DNA of 64,000 nt from Salvia splendens (GCF_004379255.2 NC_056046.1:12710001-12774000); one strand, 5' to 3'. Positions 10,782-20,272 are shown, numbered from the stretch's first letter. Notes: generated by a model not told the origin, from the sequence alone. Program-made: numbers and translations.

Positions 10782-12866
10782 ATGCATACCAGATCGCAGA
10801 GTACCCGTATTCCTGCCCGTGAGAACCAGGAGGAAGCCAATCCATCCCATAGGTCTGGAAAACAGCCTAGGGATAAATCCACCACCAGTTCTCATGGCGA
10901 AGGAACAAGCCGCTCCAAAAATCGTCCCACTGAGTCTTCCCAGCAGCCCGATTTGAATGAGGCTGTTAAGCAGTTTTTGGCGGCGAAGCAGGAGGAATTC
11001 TTAACCTTCCTGCAAAAAAGCCAAAAGCAGCCGGAGACGAAAACGACGGATTCTCCTTCTCCCTCCGCACAAGAAAGTCACTACCGCAGTAGTGTCGCAT
11101 CTCCCAGGAGAAAGAATCCCCGTCCCCAACATGTTCCAGTTCCTCCTCGGTACCGGAATCACATGAGAACTCAATCTCCTCCATACCGACGAGATATCGG
11201 ATTCGCCGTGTACGGAGCACTGAAGACTCCGTTCTCGGACGACATCACCCGAACTCCCCTACCACAGAACTACCGAACTCCGTCGATGACTTACGACGGG
11301 CTCGTGGACCCTCACGATTTCTTGGGGCGCTATCAATATAACATGGCGAACCAGGGTCTCAACGAGGTCCACATGTGCAAGCTGTTTCCCGAGCTGCTCA
11401 TCGGGAACGCGAGAAGGTGGTTCGATAGCCTCCCCCAGGGCAGCATCAGATCTTACCGAGATCTAATGGATGCCTTCCACAGGAGGTTCTTTCAGAAAGC
11501 GGAAGCCCGAATCACTTCGGCTCAGCTGCTTTCCATTCGTCAAGGTCGCGACGAAAAAATCAGCGACTTTATGACAAGATTCCACAAGGAATGCCTGCAA
11601 GTAGACGATCTCAACGATCTGCTTGTCATCTCGGCATTCCAAAATGGAATCCTGCCCGGAGCTCTCTACAGGAAGCTCGTTGAGTGCGGTCCGCAGACAG
11701 CTCAGGAAATGTGGGACATTGCGGACCAATACTCCCGGGCCGATGAGGCAGACCGTCGCAAACGGTCGTTAGACAGCTCATCGACCCGAGGAGACAGAAG
11801 GAAGCCCGATCATAGCGATCAGGGGCATCCTCGCCGGACTCCATTTGAAAGAATTCAAAGGGCTCCGGTGCAAGACAGATTGGGACCCCGTCTCAATCCC
11901 GAGAAGCCGCCCGCTCAGTTCGTACCGCTGAACAAGCCGAGAGCGGAAATTTTCGAACTGCACTCTGACCTATTCGAAAAGCCAAAGCGGATGACGAAAT
12001 CAGCCGCGCGCCGACCACAGGATAGCTACTGCTCCTACCATCAAGACCACGGTCACGATACTGAGGAGTGCAGAAACTTGGCTGCAGGTATCGATGTTCT
12101 TGTGAAGGCAGGGACATTGAAAAAATACCAAAGCAAGCAGCCAAAGAAGAATAAGAAGCAGAGTGGTGCGAACTGCGCTCCTCAGGATCCGAAAAGGCAG
12201 CCGGATCCCGAAGACGATGACGAGCCGCAATATGATGGAGTAATCCAGACTATTGACGCTCTCCCTGCCGGGAAGACCAAGTCGTCCCTAAAGTCAGAGC
12301 GCAGAGGCTCCAATCGAGAGGAGCCAACGCATAAAAGGCTGAAGCAGGACGAAGTGATTACGTTCTCGGATGCTGATCCCGTCCCGGCCATCTCTCCTCA
12401 CCAAGACGCCATTGTCATCCAAGCCGGAGTGGCAAACAAACTGATCCACAGGGTGTTTGTGGATACAGGAGCGTCGGTTAGCATTCTTTTTAAAGAGTGC
12501 TTTGACAAACTAGAAGTGGACCCAGCTCGGCTCAGTCCGGCTCCGCTTCCCCTGAAGAGCTTCGCCCAGGAGGACACCCGCCCTGAAGGTATTATCAGCC
12601 TTCCGATCACGGTGGGGAAAGCGCCTACTAGCTCCAGTACGATGATTGAGTTTTTCGTGGTGAAAGCTCGGTCCCCGTACAACATCATCCTGGGAAGAGA
12701 CTGGCTCAACACAGTTCGGGCCGTTTGCTCCACTTATCACCTCACCATCAAGATCCCTACTAAAGGAGGGATAGCGGTCATCCGAGGTGACCAAAAGAGA
12801 GCAAAGGAATGTCTGCAAATTGCGCTTAGAAGTGCCGAGCAGTCAGATCGGCACCACCAAGCATAG
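10782..12866 (+). CDS. Gag-protease polyprotein (ORF1) of the Tat/Retand element
   Basis: 694 codons, starting 77 bp after the 5' LTR. A low-complexity N-terminal region is followed by the retrotransposon gag (capsid-like) domain at about residues 170-300, with the conserved pattern ARRWFDSLPQGSI and later SDFMTRFHKEC. Near residue 416 there is a zinc-knuckle-like motif spaced CX2HX4HX4C, with His in place of the second Cys of the standard knuckle. The aspartic protease follows, with its catalytic triplet in DTGAS at residue 561 and a downstream ILGRDWL motif. Gag coats the RNA and builds the particle; the protease cuts the polyproteins. The ORF ends in a TAG in the same frame as pol. It is intact with no frameshift. 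Confidence 0.93.
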   Translation: MHTRSQSTRIPARENQEEANPSHRSGKQPRDKSTTSSHGEGTSRSKNRPTESSQQPDLNEAVKQFLAAKQEEFLTFLQKSQKQPETKTTDSPSPSAQESHYRSSVASPRRKNPRPQHVPVPPRYRNHMRTQSPPYRRDIGFAVYGALKTPFSDDITRTPLPQNYRTPSMTYDGLVDPHDFLGRYQYNMANQGLNEVHMCKLFPELLIGNARRWFDSLPQGSIRSYRDLMDAFHRRFFQKAEARITSAQLLSIRQGRDEKISDFMTRFHKECLQVDDLNDLLVISAFQNGILPGALYRKLVECGPQTAQEMWDIADQYSRADEADRRKRSLDSSSTRGDRRKPDHSDQGHPRRTPFERIQRAPVQDRLGPRLNPEKPPAQFVPLNKPRAEIFELHSDLFEKPKRMTKSAARRPQDSYCSYHQDHGHDTEECRNLAAGIDVLVKAGTLKKYQSKQPKKNKKQSGANCAPQDPKRQPDPEDDDEPQYDGVIQTIDALPAGKTKSSLKSERRGSNREEPTHKRLKQDEVITFSDADPVPAISPHQDAIVIQAGVANKLIHRVFVDTGASVSILFKECFDKLEVDPARLSPAPLPLKSFAQEDTRPEGIISLPITVGKAPTSSSTMIEFFVVKARSPYNIILGRDWLNTVRAVCSTYHLTIKIPTKGGIAVIRGDQKRAKECLQIALRSAEQSDRHHQA

Positions 12867-12872
12867 CAATCA
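12864..12872 (+). promoter_or_regulatory. Probable readthrough (leaky) stop between gag-pro and pol: UAG CAA UCA
   Basis: The gag-protease frame ends at TAG (12864-12866), followed directly by CAA TCA. This fits the tobamovirus-type readthrough consensus UAG-CAR-YYA at all six positions. The next 27 bases are open in the same frame and lead into the pol ATG at 12894, so reading through this one codon gives a Gag-Pro-Pol fusion. The use of such a stop by a plant retroelement has a precedent in soybean SIRE1. Actual readthrough here is inferred. Confidence 0.75.
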
Positions 12873-12893
12873 CAGCAGCCGGAGTCAGAGGCG

Positions 12894-15800
12894 ATGACCG
12901 AAGTCATACCGGAGCCGAACTCGATGACAGTTCAGCTGTACGAGGACGATCCATCCAGAACGGTTAAGATCGGCTTCGCGGGAACGCCCCTACTTCGGGA
13001 AAAAACCATCCAGCTCCTCAAGGAGTATAAAGACGTCTTTGCATGGTCTCCGTTGGACATGACCGGAGTGCCCCCCGAGGTAATCACTCATCGGTTAAAT
13101 ATTGATCCTTCAGTCCGGCCGATAAAACAGAAGCAAAGACTCTTTGCGGCAGAACGAAGTCAAGTCATCCATGACGAAGTCCGTCAATTATTGAAGGCGG
13201 ATGTGTTATTCGAAGTGAAGTATCCTTCGTGGGTGGCCAATCCTGTCATGATCAAGAAAAAGGAAGGAGGATGGCGGATGTGCATAGATTTCACCGATCT
13301 AAATAAGCACTGTCCCAAAGATTGCTATCCCCTTCCGAACATAGATAAAAAAGTAGAAGCTTTGATAGGCTTTGAAATTTTTTGTTTTCTTGATCTGTAC
13401 AAAGGATACCATCAAGTTTTAATGGATGAGATTGACGCTTCAAAAACGGCCTTCATTACTGATTTCGGCATTTTCGCTTATAAAAAGATGCCATTCGGTT
13501 TAAAGAATGCCGGAGCCACTTATCAAAGGATGGTAGACAAGCTTTTTCGGCACCTGATTGGAAAGGAGGTCGAAGTGTATGTTGACGATATAGTCGTCAA
13601 AAGCAAAAGCACTTCGGAGTACGAGCACAACCTCAAGTCCACTCTCAACGTGCTCAAGAAAGCCAACCTCAAACTTAATCCCCAAAAGTGTACCTTTTTG
13701 GTAGATTCGGGAAAGTTTCTGGGTTGTTGGGTTTCAAAGGACGGACTCAAGGCAAACCCCTCAAAAGTTCAAGTTGTTCAAAACATGGCGATGCCGAAGT
13801 CCATACATGACGTGCAAAGGCTAACCGGATGTCTAGCCGCACTGAATCGATTCCTTTCTCAAGCAGCCGAAAAGCAACTGCCGTTCTTCACGGTGTTGAA
13901 AAAGGCACCAAAGTTCGAGTGGGGAGCCGAGCAGAAAAAGGCCTTTGACGAGCTCAAAAGTTATCTAGCCGAGCTTCCTATTCTCTCTGCTCCAACCGAA
14001 GCCGAAGTAATATTCTTATACTTAGCGGCATCGGATCAAACCATCAGCGCGGTGCTTGTACGAGAAGAAGGCCTAAAGCAGCTTCCCATCTACTTTACAA
14101 GCCGAGCATTAAGAGGTCCAGAAACCAGGTATCAACCTCTGGAAAAGATTGCTCTAGCATTAGTAAATGCAGCAAGGAGACTGCGGCCATACTTCTATGC
14201 TCACAAGGTATGCGTCTTAACTGATCTGCCACTTCGGCAAGTGTTGACCAAACCAGAAGCATCAGGCAGAATCGCCAAGTGGGCTATAGAGTTGGGAGAG
14301 CACACAATTGAATATCTACCTCGGAAAGCCATCAAGGGACAAGCCTTGGCAGATTTTCTTGCAGAAGCGAAGTTCGATCAAGCAATTCCTGTTATTGCCG
14401 AACAGAAGAATTCTGCCAGTGCCGAACTAGCACAGCCCTTGGAATCCGAAGTAGAGCCGCCGGACTGCTGGAGCGGGTTCGTAGATGGAGCTTCGAACAA
14501 GATGGGAAGTGGAGCTGGTATTTTACTTGTCGCTCCCGACGGACACGAGGTAGCCTACTCACTTCGGTTCCTATTCCCCACTACTAATAATGAAGCCGAG
14601 TACGAAGCCCTCCTGGCCGGACTCCAGTTAGCGCAAAGTCTGCTCGTCAAATCTCTCAAAGTCCATTGTGATTCACAAGTCATAGTAAATCACATGTTGG
14701 GTACAAGTGAAGCCCGTGACGAGAGAATGAAGAAGTATTTGGACAAAGCGCAAAGCATCAGCCGAAGTTTCTCCTATTTTCGGATAATCCGCATTCCCAG
14801 AGCGGAAAATAGCCGAGCAGATACCTTAAGTAAGTTGGCCTCAGATCCGAGCTCAAAGGCGGAAGAATTAATGCATCGAAGCATTGATGAAGCCGAGGTA
14901 CATTCAGTATCCAGCTCGCCGAACTGGATGACGCCGATCTTGCAGTATCTGGATCAAGGACAATTGCCCGAGGATAAGAGAGAAGCTCGGAAGATCACGT
15001 GCCGAGCACTTCGGTACGAACTTCATGAAGGAGTCCTCTTTAGAAAGTCTTACCTCCAGCCGTTATTGCGGTGCGTAGGACCAGAAGAGACGGACTACAT
15101 CCTCAGAGAAGTTCATGAAGGATCGTGCGGTAGCCACATCGGAGCCAGAGCTTTAGCTAAAAAAGTTCTGAGATGGGGATATTATTGGCCAACCATGGTA
15201 CAAGAGGCAGTGCAGCTCGTCAAGAAGTGTACGAAGTGCCAAATTCATGCAAATGTCCCAAGGATGCCGCAGACCGATCTATACACTATGCAAAGCCCTT
15301 GGCCTTTCATGCAATGGGGCATAGACATAGTGGGACCACTTCCTCAAGCTCCTCGGCAAATGAAATTCCTTATCGTTGCCGTGGACTACTTCACGAAGTG
15401 GGTGGAGGCTGAACCATTAGCTACGATAACGAGCTCAAAGGCATTGGACTTCGTCTGGAAGAACATAGTGTGCCGATTTGGCATACCCCACATCCTCATC
15501 TCGGATAATGGGACTCAGTTCACCGACAAGACGTTCAAGAATTGGTGCCAAGAGCTGAACATTCAACAGCGGTTCACTTCGGTCTCCCATCCCCAAGCAA
15601 ACGGACAAACGGAAGTAACGAACCGGATTCTGGTGAAAGGGTTAAAAGCTCGGTTAGAACAAGCCAAAGGACAATGGGTAGAAAATCTCCCTCAAGTCCT
15701 ATGGTCCTACCGAACTACACCCAAAACCTCCAACGGTGAAACTCCGTATACTCTGGTGTACGGCACTGAAGCCGTAATTCCGGTGGAGATCGGCGTACCC

Positions 15801-16157
15801 AGTCCCCGAACTCTAAATTTCTCCTCAGAAATGAATGACGACGGACTGAGAGCAGAACTAGATCTCGCCGAAGAAAGAAGAGAATTGGCGTGCATAAAAG
15901 CAGCCAAGTATAAGGAGCAAGTAGCCCGGTATTATAACCAAAGGGTGAAAAAGCTTCAATTTCAAGTGGGAGATCTCGTCTTGAGAAACAACGAAGTAAG
16001 CCGAGCAGAAAAGCTGGGCAAACTCGAACCCACATGGGAGGGTCCATATCGGGTGTCAGAAGTCCTCGGCAAAGGGTCTTATAAATTGACTCACATGTCA
16101 GGAGAACAAGTACCCCGAACATGGCACGTCTCCAACCTCAAGAAGTTCCACTTGTAA
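12894..16157 (+). CDS. Pol polyprotein (ORF2): RT, RNase H, second (archaeal-type) RNase H, integrase
   Basis: 1087 codons if counted from the ATG at 12894; probably entered by readthrough from ORF1. Reverse transcriptase covers about residues 100-280, with MPFGLKNAGATYQ and the catalytic YVDD at residue 229. A Ty3-type RNase H follows at about 343-500. A second RNase H at about 525-655 keeps all four acidic residues (FVDGAS, NEAEYEAL, CDSQ, SRADTL). The integrase has the HHCC zinc site at about 740-790, catalytic D near 809 (GIDIVGPL), D near 872 (DNGTQF) and E near 907 (NGQTE). A C-terminal GPY/F-like module (EGPYRV) ends at the stop. All catalytic residues are present, so the enzyme set looks functional. 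The dual RNase H places it in the Tat lineage. Confidence 0.95.
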   Translation: MTEVIPEPNSMTVQLYEDDPSRTVKIGFAGTPLLREKTIQLLKEYKDVFAWSPLDMTGVPPEVITHRLNIDPSVRPIKQKQRLFAAERSQVIHDEVRQLLKADVLFEVKYPSWVANPVMIKKKEGGWRMCIDFTDLNKHCPKDCYPLPNIDKKVEALIGFEIFCFLDLYKGYHQVLMDEIDASKTAFITDFGIFAYKKMPFGLKNAGATYQRMVDKLFRHLIGKEVEVYVDDIVVKSKSTSEYEHNLKSTLNVLKKANLKLNPQKCTFLVDSGKFLGCWVSKDGLKANPSKVQVVQNMAMPKSIHDVQRLTGCLAALNRFLSQAAEKQLPFFTVLKKAPKFEWGAEQKKAFDELKSYLAELPILSAPTEAEVIFLYLAASDQTISAVLVREEGLKQLPIYFTSRALRGPETRYQPLEKIALALVNAARRLRPYFYAHKVCVLTDLPLRQVLTKPEASGRIAKWAIELGEHTIEYLPRKAIKGQALADFLAEAKFDQAIPVIAEQKNSASAELAQPLESEVEPPDCWSGFVDGASNKMGSGAGILLVAPDGHEVAYSLRFLFPTTNNEAEYEALLAGLQLAQSLLVKSLKVHCDSQVIVNHMLGTSEARDERMKKYLDKAQSISRSFSYFRIIRIPRAENSRADTLSKLASDPSSKAEELMHRSIDEAEVHSVSSSPNWMTPILQYLDQGQLPEDKREARKITCRALRYELHEGVLFRKSYLQPLLRCVGPEETDYILREVHEGSCGSHIGARALAKKVLRWGYYWPTMVQEAVQLVKKCTKCQIHANVPRMPQTDLYTMQSPWPFMQWGIDIVGPLPQAPRQMKFLIVAVDYFTKWVEAEPLATITSSKALDFVWKNIVCRFGIPHILISDNGTQFTDKTFKNWCQELNIQQRFTSVSHPQANGQTEVTNRILVKGLKARLEQAKGQWVENLPQVLWSYRTTPKTSNGETPYTLVYGTEAVIPVEIGVPSPRTLNFSSEMNDDGLRAELDLAEERRELACIKAAKYKEQVARYYNQRVKKLQFQVGDLVLRNNEVSRAEKLGKLEPTWEGPYRVSEVLGKGSYKLTHMSGEQVPRTWHVSNLKKFHL

Positions 16158-16400
16158 GAGACAAAGTCCGGTCAGTCTGTCTTGTGTCTAGTTCGGTCAT
16201 AGGGGTACATGTTTTTATTTGTTTGTTTTCTACTTGTACCTTTTACTTGTCGTTTTATAAAAAGTTTAAAGTTTTTTTTTCTCTTTTTCATTTTTTCTCT
16301 ATGTGTTTTGTCTCTATGTGCTTGTCGTCTCTTACAAATGGTACCAAGGTATATCGTTCTTTAAAGACTGATCCCCTTTTTAGATCGATTATTAAAGACT

Positions 16401-16664
16401 ATTGTGAGTCCAAGCTTCTAAGGAGGATATAAGACCACAATTCAGCTTAACAAGCAGTCCGTCTGAAACGAACTGCAATAAGCCAACGATTGTGAGTCCA
16501 AGCTTCCAAGGAGGATACAAGACCGCAATTCAGCTTAACAAGCACTTCGTCTGAAACGAACTGCAATAAGCCAACGATTGTAAGTCCAAGCTTCTCAGGA
16601 AGATACAAGACCACAATTCGGCTTAAGAAATAAGCACTTCGTCTGAAACGAACTGCAATAAGGG
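16401..16664. repeat. Three tandem copies of an 88-bp unit downstream of pol
   Basis: Copies start at 16401, 16489 and 16577 with ATTGTGAGTCCAAGCTT (or a one-base variant); each runs through 'cgtctgaaacgaactgcaat'. They differ by a few substitutions. The region lies between pol and the antisense genes and contains no gene. Confidence 0.85.
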
Positions 16665-17010
16665 AAAGTCCGATCCACGCGATAAACCTCGCCGAATTAG
16701 GACGACCAAGTTCGGTCAAAGAAGTTTACCTCATAAGACCGGGGACGACCATGTCTAGTCAAAGAGGTTTACTGCATAAGACCACTTCGGTTAACAGGGA
16801 AAGTCCGATCCACGCGATAAAACTCGCCGAATTAGGACAAGGGAAAGTTCGATCCCGGCGACAAAAATCGCCAAATTAGAACACAAACCAAGTCCGGTCA
16901 AAGAAGTTTCCTTCATAAGATCAAAGACGAGTCCGGTCAAAGAAGCTTACTTCAAAGTCCAAATACGAGTCCGATCAAAGAAGCTCACTTCATAAGACCG
17001 ATGACGAGCA
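16660..17010. repeat. Degenerate ~40-bp repeats in the 3' untranslated region of the element
   Basis: Imperfect repeats built on 'gtccggtcaaagaagtttacttcataagacc' parts occur about five times. A second block, 'gggaaagtccgatcc' plus 'cgccgaattagga', occurs at about 16660 and 16797 and again in worn form near 16840. Confidence 0.7.
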
Positions 17011-17144
17011 CGATGAAATTGTTTCGCAGAGCTGTAAGTAAGCAGTGATAAAAGCGAAAGGAAAAAATTTCATTTATTAAATCTCGTTCGGCTGACAATT
17101 CAGCTCCCCTACGAGAAGGCATTACGCCATTACAAAGGACTATT

Positions 17145-17933
17145 CTACTGTCCTCGGTTGCTAAAGTTAAGCCACCTATCTGCAAAATCCTCTGGAAGCC
17201 GAGTTCGGTTGTTCCGAGCAGATGAAGAATAAGCAGGTCGACGAGATACTATCCTCGACCCCACACCTCTTCCGCGAGCCCCAGAAGCTCTAACCCCTCG
17301 GCGATGAAGAGTCTCTGCAATAAGCATCTGCTGATCTTGCTCGCTCATAGTCACAACTCCTCGGCGAATTTCAGTCCGTCCCTGTCTTGACGATTCCGGT
17401 TGCTCCTGAGCCCGTTCTCGTCTTGACGTTTCCGGCTGTTCCGGAGTTCGTTGTTGACTGGGAGTAGGATTTTGAACAAGGGAACCAGAGGCTTGATCTG
17501 GAGTGCGAGCATCTGTTGGCGGGAAATGCCTAAGGAATCTCTCGATTGAGGGACGCCGGGAAAGAATGATGTCGTACCGAGAAGCCCAGCGCCGTAATGA
17601 TTTCACAACTTGTTGGCAAGCCGAGCTCTCCAGCGCATTGTTCCTCCGGAGTACATGATATTCCTCCCACAGTTCGTCAACTCGACTCTGAACATCTGAT
17701 ATGGTCACTCCCCCGCGCACACGGATGTAATCCTCGTACGCAGTCCTCTCAGCAATGGTCGTATTCAGCTCGGCCTCCAGATCCTTCTTATCGGACTCTA
17801 AGTCCTTATTATCGGCCTCCAGCTTCACTAAACGAGCCAGAAGCTCGTCATTCTTCGTCTGATCGGCTATAGCTCTTTTCTCAGCTTCGTCTAAAGCCGA
17901 AGAGTACAGCCGTTTCCAGTGAAGTATCTCCAT
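17145..17933 (-). CDS. Antisense ORF 2 of the retroelement: coiled-coil protein, unknown function
   Basis: 262 aa on the strand opposite to gag-pol. Residues about 10-75 are a charged, heptad-like coiled coil (LEADNKDLESDKKDLEAEL). The middle has a conserved-looking RRWASRYDIIL segment, then a Pro/Gln/Glu-rich part with an internal near-repeat (PEQPETSRRERAQ / EQPESSRQGR) and a basic Arg-rich C-terminus. I do not recognise a catalytic domain. Extra antisense ORFs here are known for Tat-lineage elements, with unknown role. An AATAAA on the minus strand (near 17078) follows the stop and could end the transcript. It could also be a last exon of the neighbouring antisense gene: a GT at 18141 and an AG at 17937 would join the two in frame. 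Confidence 0.6.
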   Translation of the reverse strand: MEILHWKRLYSSALDEAEKRAIADQTKNDELLARLVKLEADNKDLESDKKDLEAELNTTIAERTAYEDYIRVRGGVTISDVQSRVDELWEEYHVLRRNNALESSACQQVVKSLRRWASRYDIILSRRPSIERFLRHFPPTDARTPDQASGSLVQNPTPSQQRTPEQPETSRRERAQEQPESSRQGRTEIRRGVVTMSEQDQQMLIAETLHRRGVRASGARGRGVGSRIVSRRPAYSSSARNNRTRLPEDFADRWLNFSNRGQ

Positions 17934-18135
17934 CTCCTTGAGTACAAAGCAGCTATATTAGTTCGGCAGCTGTACCGAGCAGATAGTAAAATACAACAGG
18001 AATAAAGGCGAGTACGAAAAGCTATACGAAGACAAGTGTAGAGAATTTTTCATTCACAAGGAAAATTTTTTACACTAGGAGGGCTTCAAGGCCATTTTAC
18101 AAGGAAGAAACTAGACTAAGAGAAGGGAGACGAAA

Positions 18136-19998
18136 TCATACTCCGCCAGCTTCGTCTCCGGCTCCTTGGTCTGGTTCAGCTTCTTTCTCCTGAGCTACCT
18201 CAGCCTCGGCCTCGCATCCTGCCGGCCTCGCCTCCGCCTCCTGATCGGCTTCCTTCTCCGGATGCCCGGCCCGCTCGACTTCGGCCTCCCGCTCCAGCGG
18301 CTCGGCCTCACCCTCTCCGTTGTAAGTCGAAGCGGGTGAAACGGGTCCCACGGAGGCAAAGATAGCCTCCAGGTTCTCGTCCCGATCAGCTCGACAACTC
18401 CGGACTCGGTCTGCAGAAAGCAGGACCGAAGATGAAGCGAGCTCCTCAAGGAGCGGCAGATTCTGAAGCCGAGCTGCTATCTCTCGGCTGTACAGAGGCA
18501 GCACGACGTCGGCCCCCTGCTCGCCCTTATCGGTAATTAGCCTTACCAGACTACCGACAAAGGCCGAGAACTGGCTGCTCAAAAAGAGTTTCTCCGTGTA
18601 AACACGGAGAGCCTCCCCCTGGGCAGCCACGGCGGCAGCCTCCTTCTGAGCCTCCCGGTGCTTCGTTTGCTCTTGCAGGATGATGAGCTGGTTTTTGGCT
18701 GACCGGGCTTCATCCTGAGCCGAGATCCTAGCAGCTCGGGCCCTCTCAAATTTGGCCTCAGCCTGTTCGGCCAGACTACGAGCAAGATGCAACTTCTTCT
18801 GCATCTCCTCGTAGTCGTGGGATGCTTTGGAGAGCTCCACGGAGACGAGCTTGGCTCTCTGAAGATGAACAAGGAAAAAACTCAACACAATGGCCATCAA
18901 AAAATGTGGAAAAGAAGCCAAGTCAGAAAGCTTACCTCCACAAAATTCGTCGGCCATTGAAAAGGCTCAGGGACGTGTTCCGGGATGTCTGCAACCACCT
19001 CGGAGATGACCAGGTCTTTCCCCGGCACTCTTGGGGACTCATGAAATTTCCCCTTCCCTTTAGCCGAACACGGCTCCGGCTCTTTCGGATCCGAAGAAGA
19101 GGTTTTTTGCCTCTTCGGATTCTTCTCGGCTTCAGACGCCGAGCGAGGGGCTCTCTGCCTCTCCGGCTCCACAAGCTCGGAGGACTTTCGGATAGCCTTA
19201 TTCAACATGTACACTGCCAAAAAGCAAGAAAGCCAGGTTAGTTTTCTTCGTTAAAGCAGTGGAGCATAAAGATAAAGAGAAATCCTCACCCTCGGCCTCT
19301 TCGTCCGAAGACGAGATGTCGAACAGGACGTCGCCCTTGACGAGCTCAGACTCCGTGTATTGTTTCCTAACTATGGGAATCTTGTTGAGCTCGCCATCGA
19401 GCTCGTCCAACGGTTCAGGCCGAGGATGACGGATAACGGACTTCGGCCCTCTCCAGGGAAAACTAGGAGCCGCGGTCCTATCATAGTAGAAGAAGCGGTT
19501 TTGCCACTTCGGCCACTTCGTTTTGCAAAAGGCCCTAAAGGGCTGTACAGGGATCAAGTAGAACCAAGACCCCTTCCTCTTAAATTGAAAGAATTTAAGG
19601 ATCGCCTTCAAAGACAAATCCCTTCCTAACCTACGGAGTTCGGCAGCGAAGGCCGACAAGTGCCTCCAAGAGTTCGGAGTCACCTGGCCTAAAGGAAGCT
19701 GAAAAAAATCTAGTAAATCTATAAAGGCAGAAGGGAGGGGGAAACGAAGCCCGCATTCTAAGCAGGCCTCGTACACGGTGGCGTAACCCTCCGGCGGGGA
19801 GTCAGCCCTATGATCACCGTCAGGTACCACCGCCTTCCCCCCAGGAAAAAAGTATTTTTTGGGTAGGGATATCACAGTATCCTTACTCAAAATACTATGG
19901 AAATACTCTACGGTCTTCTCCCCGGACTCTTTCCGGCCAGAAGACCCCTTACCGCCTCTCCTACCGCTACCCGACTCCGAAGAAGAAGAAGAAGACAT
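18136..19998 (-). CDS. Antisense gene 1 of the retroelement: three exons, 'putative gypsy-type transposon' domain plus coiled coil
   Basis: Exons 19998-19290, 19213-18936 and 18858-18136 are joined by two GT-AG introns (76 and 77 bp) whose phases match, giving a 569-aa protein. Exon 1 has a Ser-rich start (chosen because the longer upstream frame looks like leader), then a globular part at about residues 30-200 with GLRFPLP...FFQLPLGQ and WPKWQNRFFY-type segments. These resemble the Pfam family called putative gypsy type transposon (Transposase_28), which plant genomes carry in many copies. Exon 2 is basic (NPKRQK, possible nuclear signal). Exon 3 is a long Ala/Glu/Lys coiled coil followed by a Glu/Ala-rich tail. 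Function is unknown. The introns are spliceable only from an antisense transcript, so a minus-strand promoter is expected just upstream (20000-20320). Confidence 0.75.
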
Positions 19999-20119
19999 TT
20001 TTCTTACTTTTTGAAGGTGAAGAAAGTCTAAAGAAATTCTTGAAAGCGGAGAGAGAATTTTCGCAAAAAAGAGAGAGTGCAGAAGAAGCAGTCGCAAAAG
20101 TGCTTCAATGATGAAGAAA

Positions 20120-20135
20120 GGAGGTATTTATCAGA
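20120..20135 (-). promoter_or_regulatory. Possible TATA-like element for the antisense gene
   Basis: On the minus strand, CTGATAAATACCT lies about 130 bp upstream of the chosen start codon and is followed by a CT-rich leader. The match to a TATA box is imperfect. Confidence 0.35.
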
Positions 20136-20272
20136 TTCGGCGAAGATTTCAAAATCGTCGCACCGTTTCGAATCCCACCTTTTCAGGATTCAACGGCCGG
20201 ATTTTACTGTCGCATTTAATGCAAGGCACGTCCCCTGACATCAGCCTCCCCCTTGCCTTTATCCAGAATGCC

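Noticed and set aside
10966..12818. Several minus-strand open frames opposite gag-protease
   Set aside because: Shadow frames caused by the codon bias of the sense gene; no domains and no splice structure.
16401..17010. CRISPR-like array
   Set aside because: Adjacent tandem repeats with no unique spacers, in a plant retrotransposon.
17937..18141. A third intron joining the two antisense ORFs into one 831-aa gene
   Set aside because: In-frame GT and AG exist, but each ORF has its own 3'-end-like sequence and poly(A)-type signal, so two genes are preferred. Not excluded.
19999..20097. Extended N-terminus of antisense gene 1 from the ATG at 20097
   Set aside because: The extra 33 residues look like translated leader; the Ser-rich start at 19998 better fits the family. 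Not certain.
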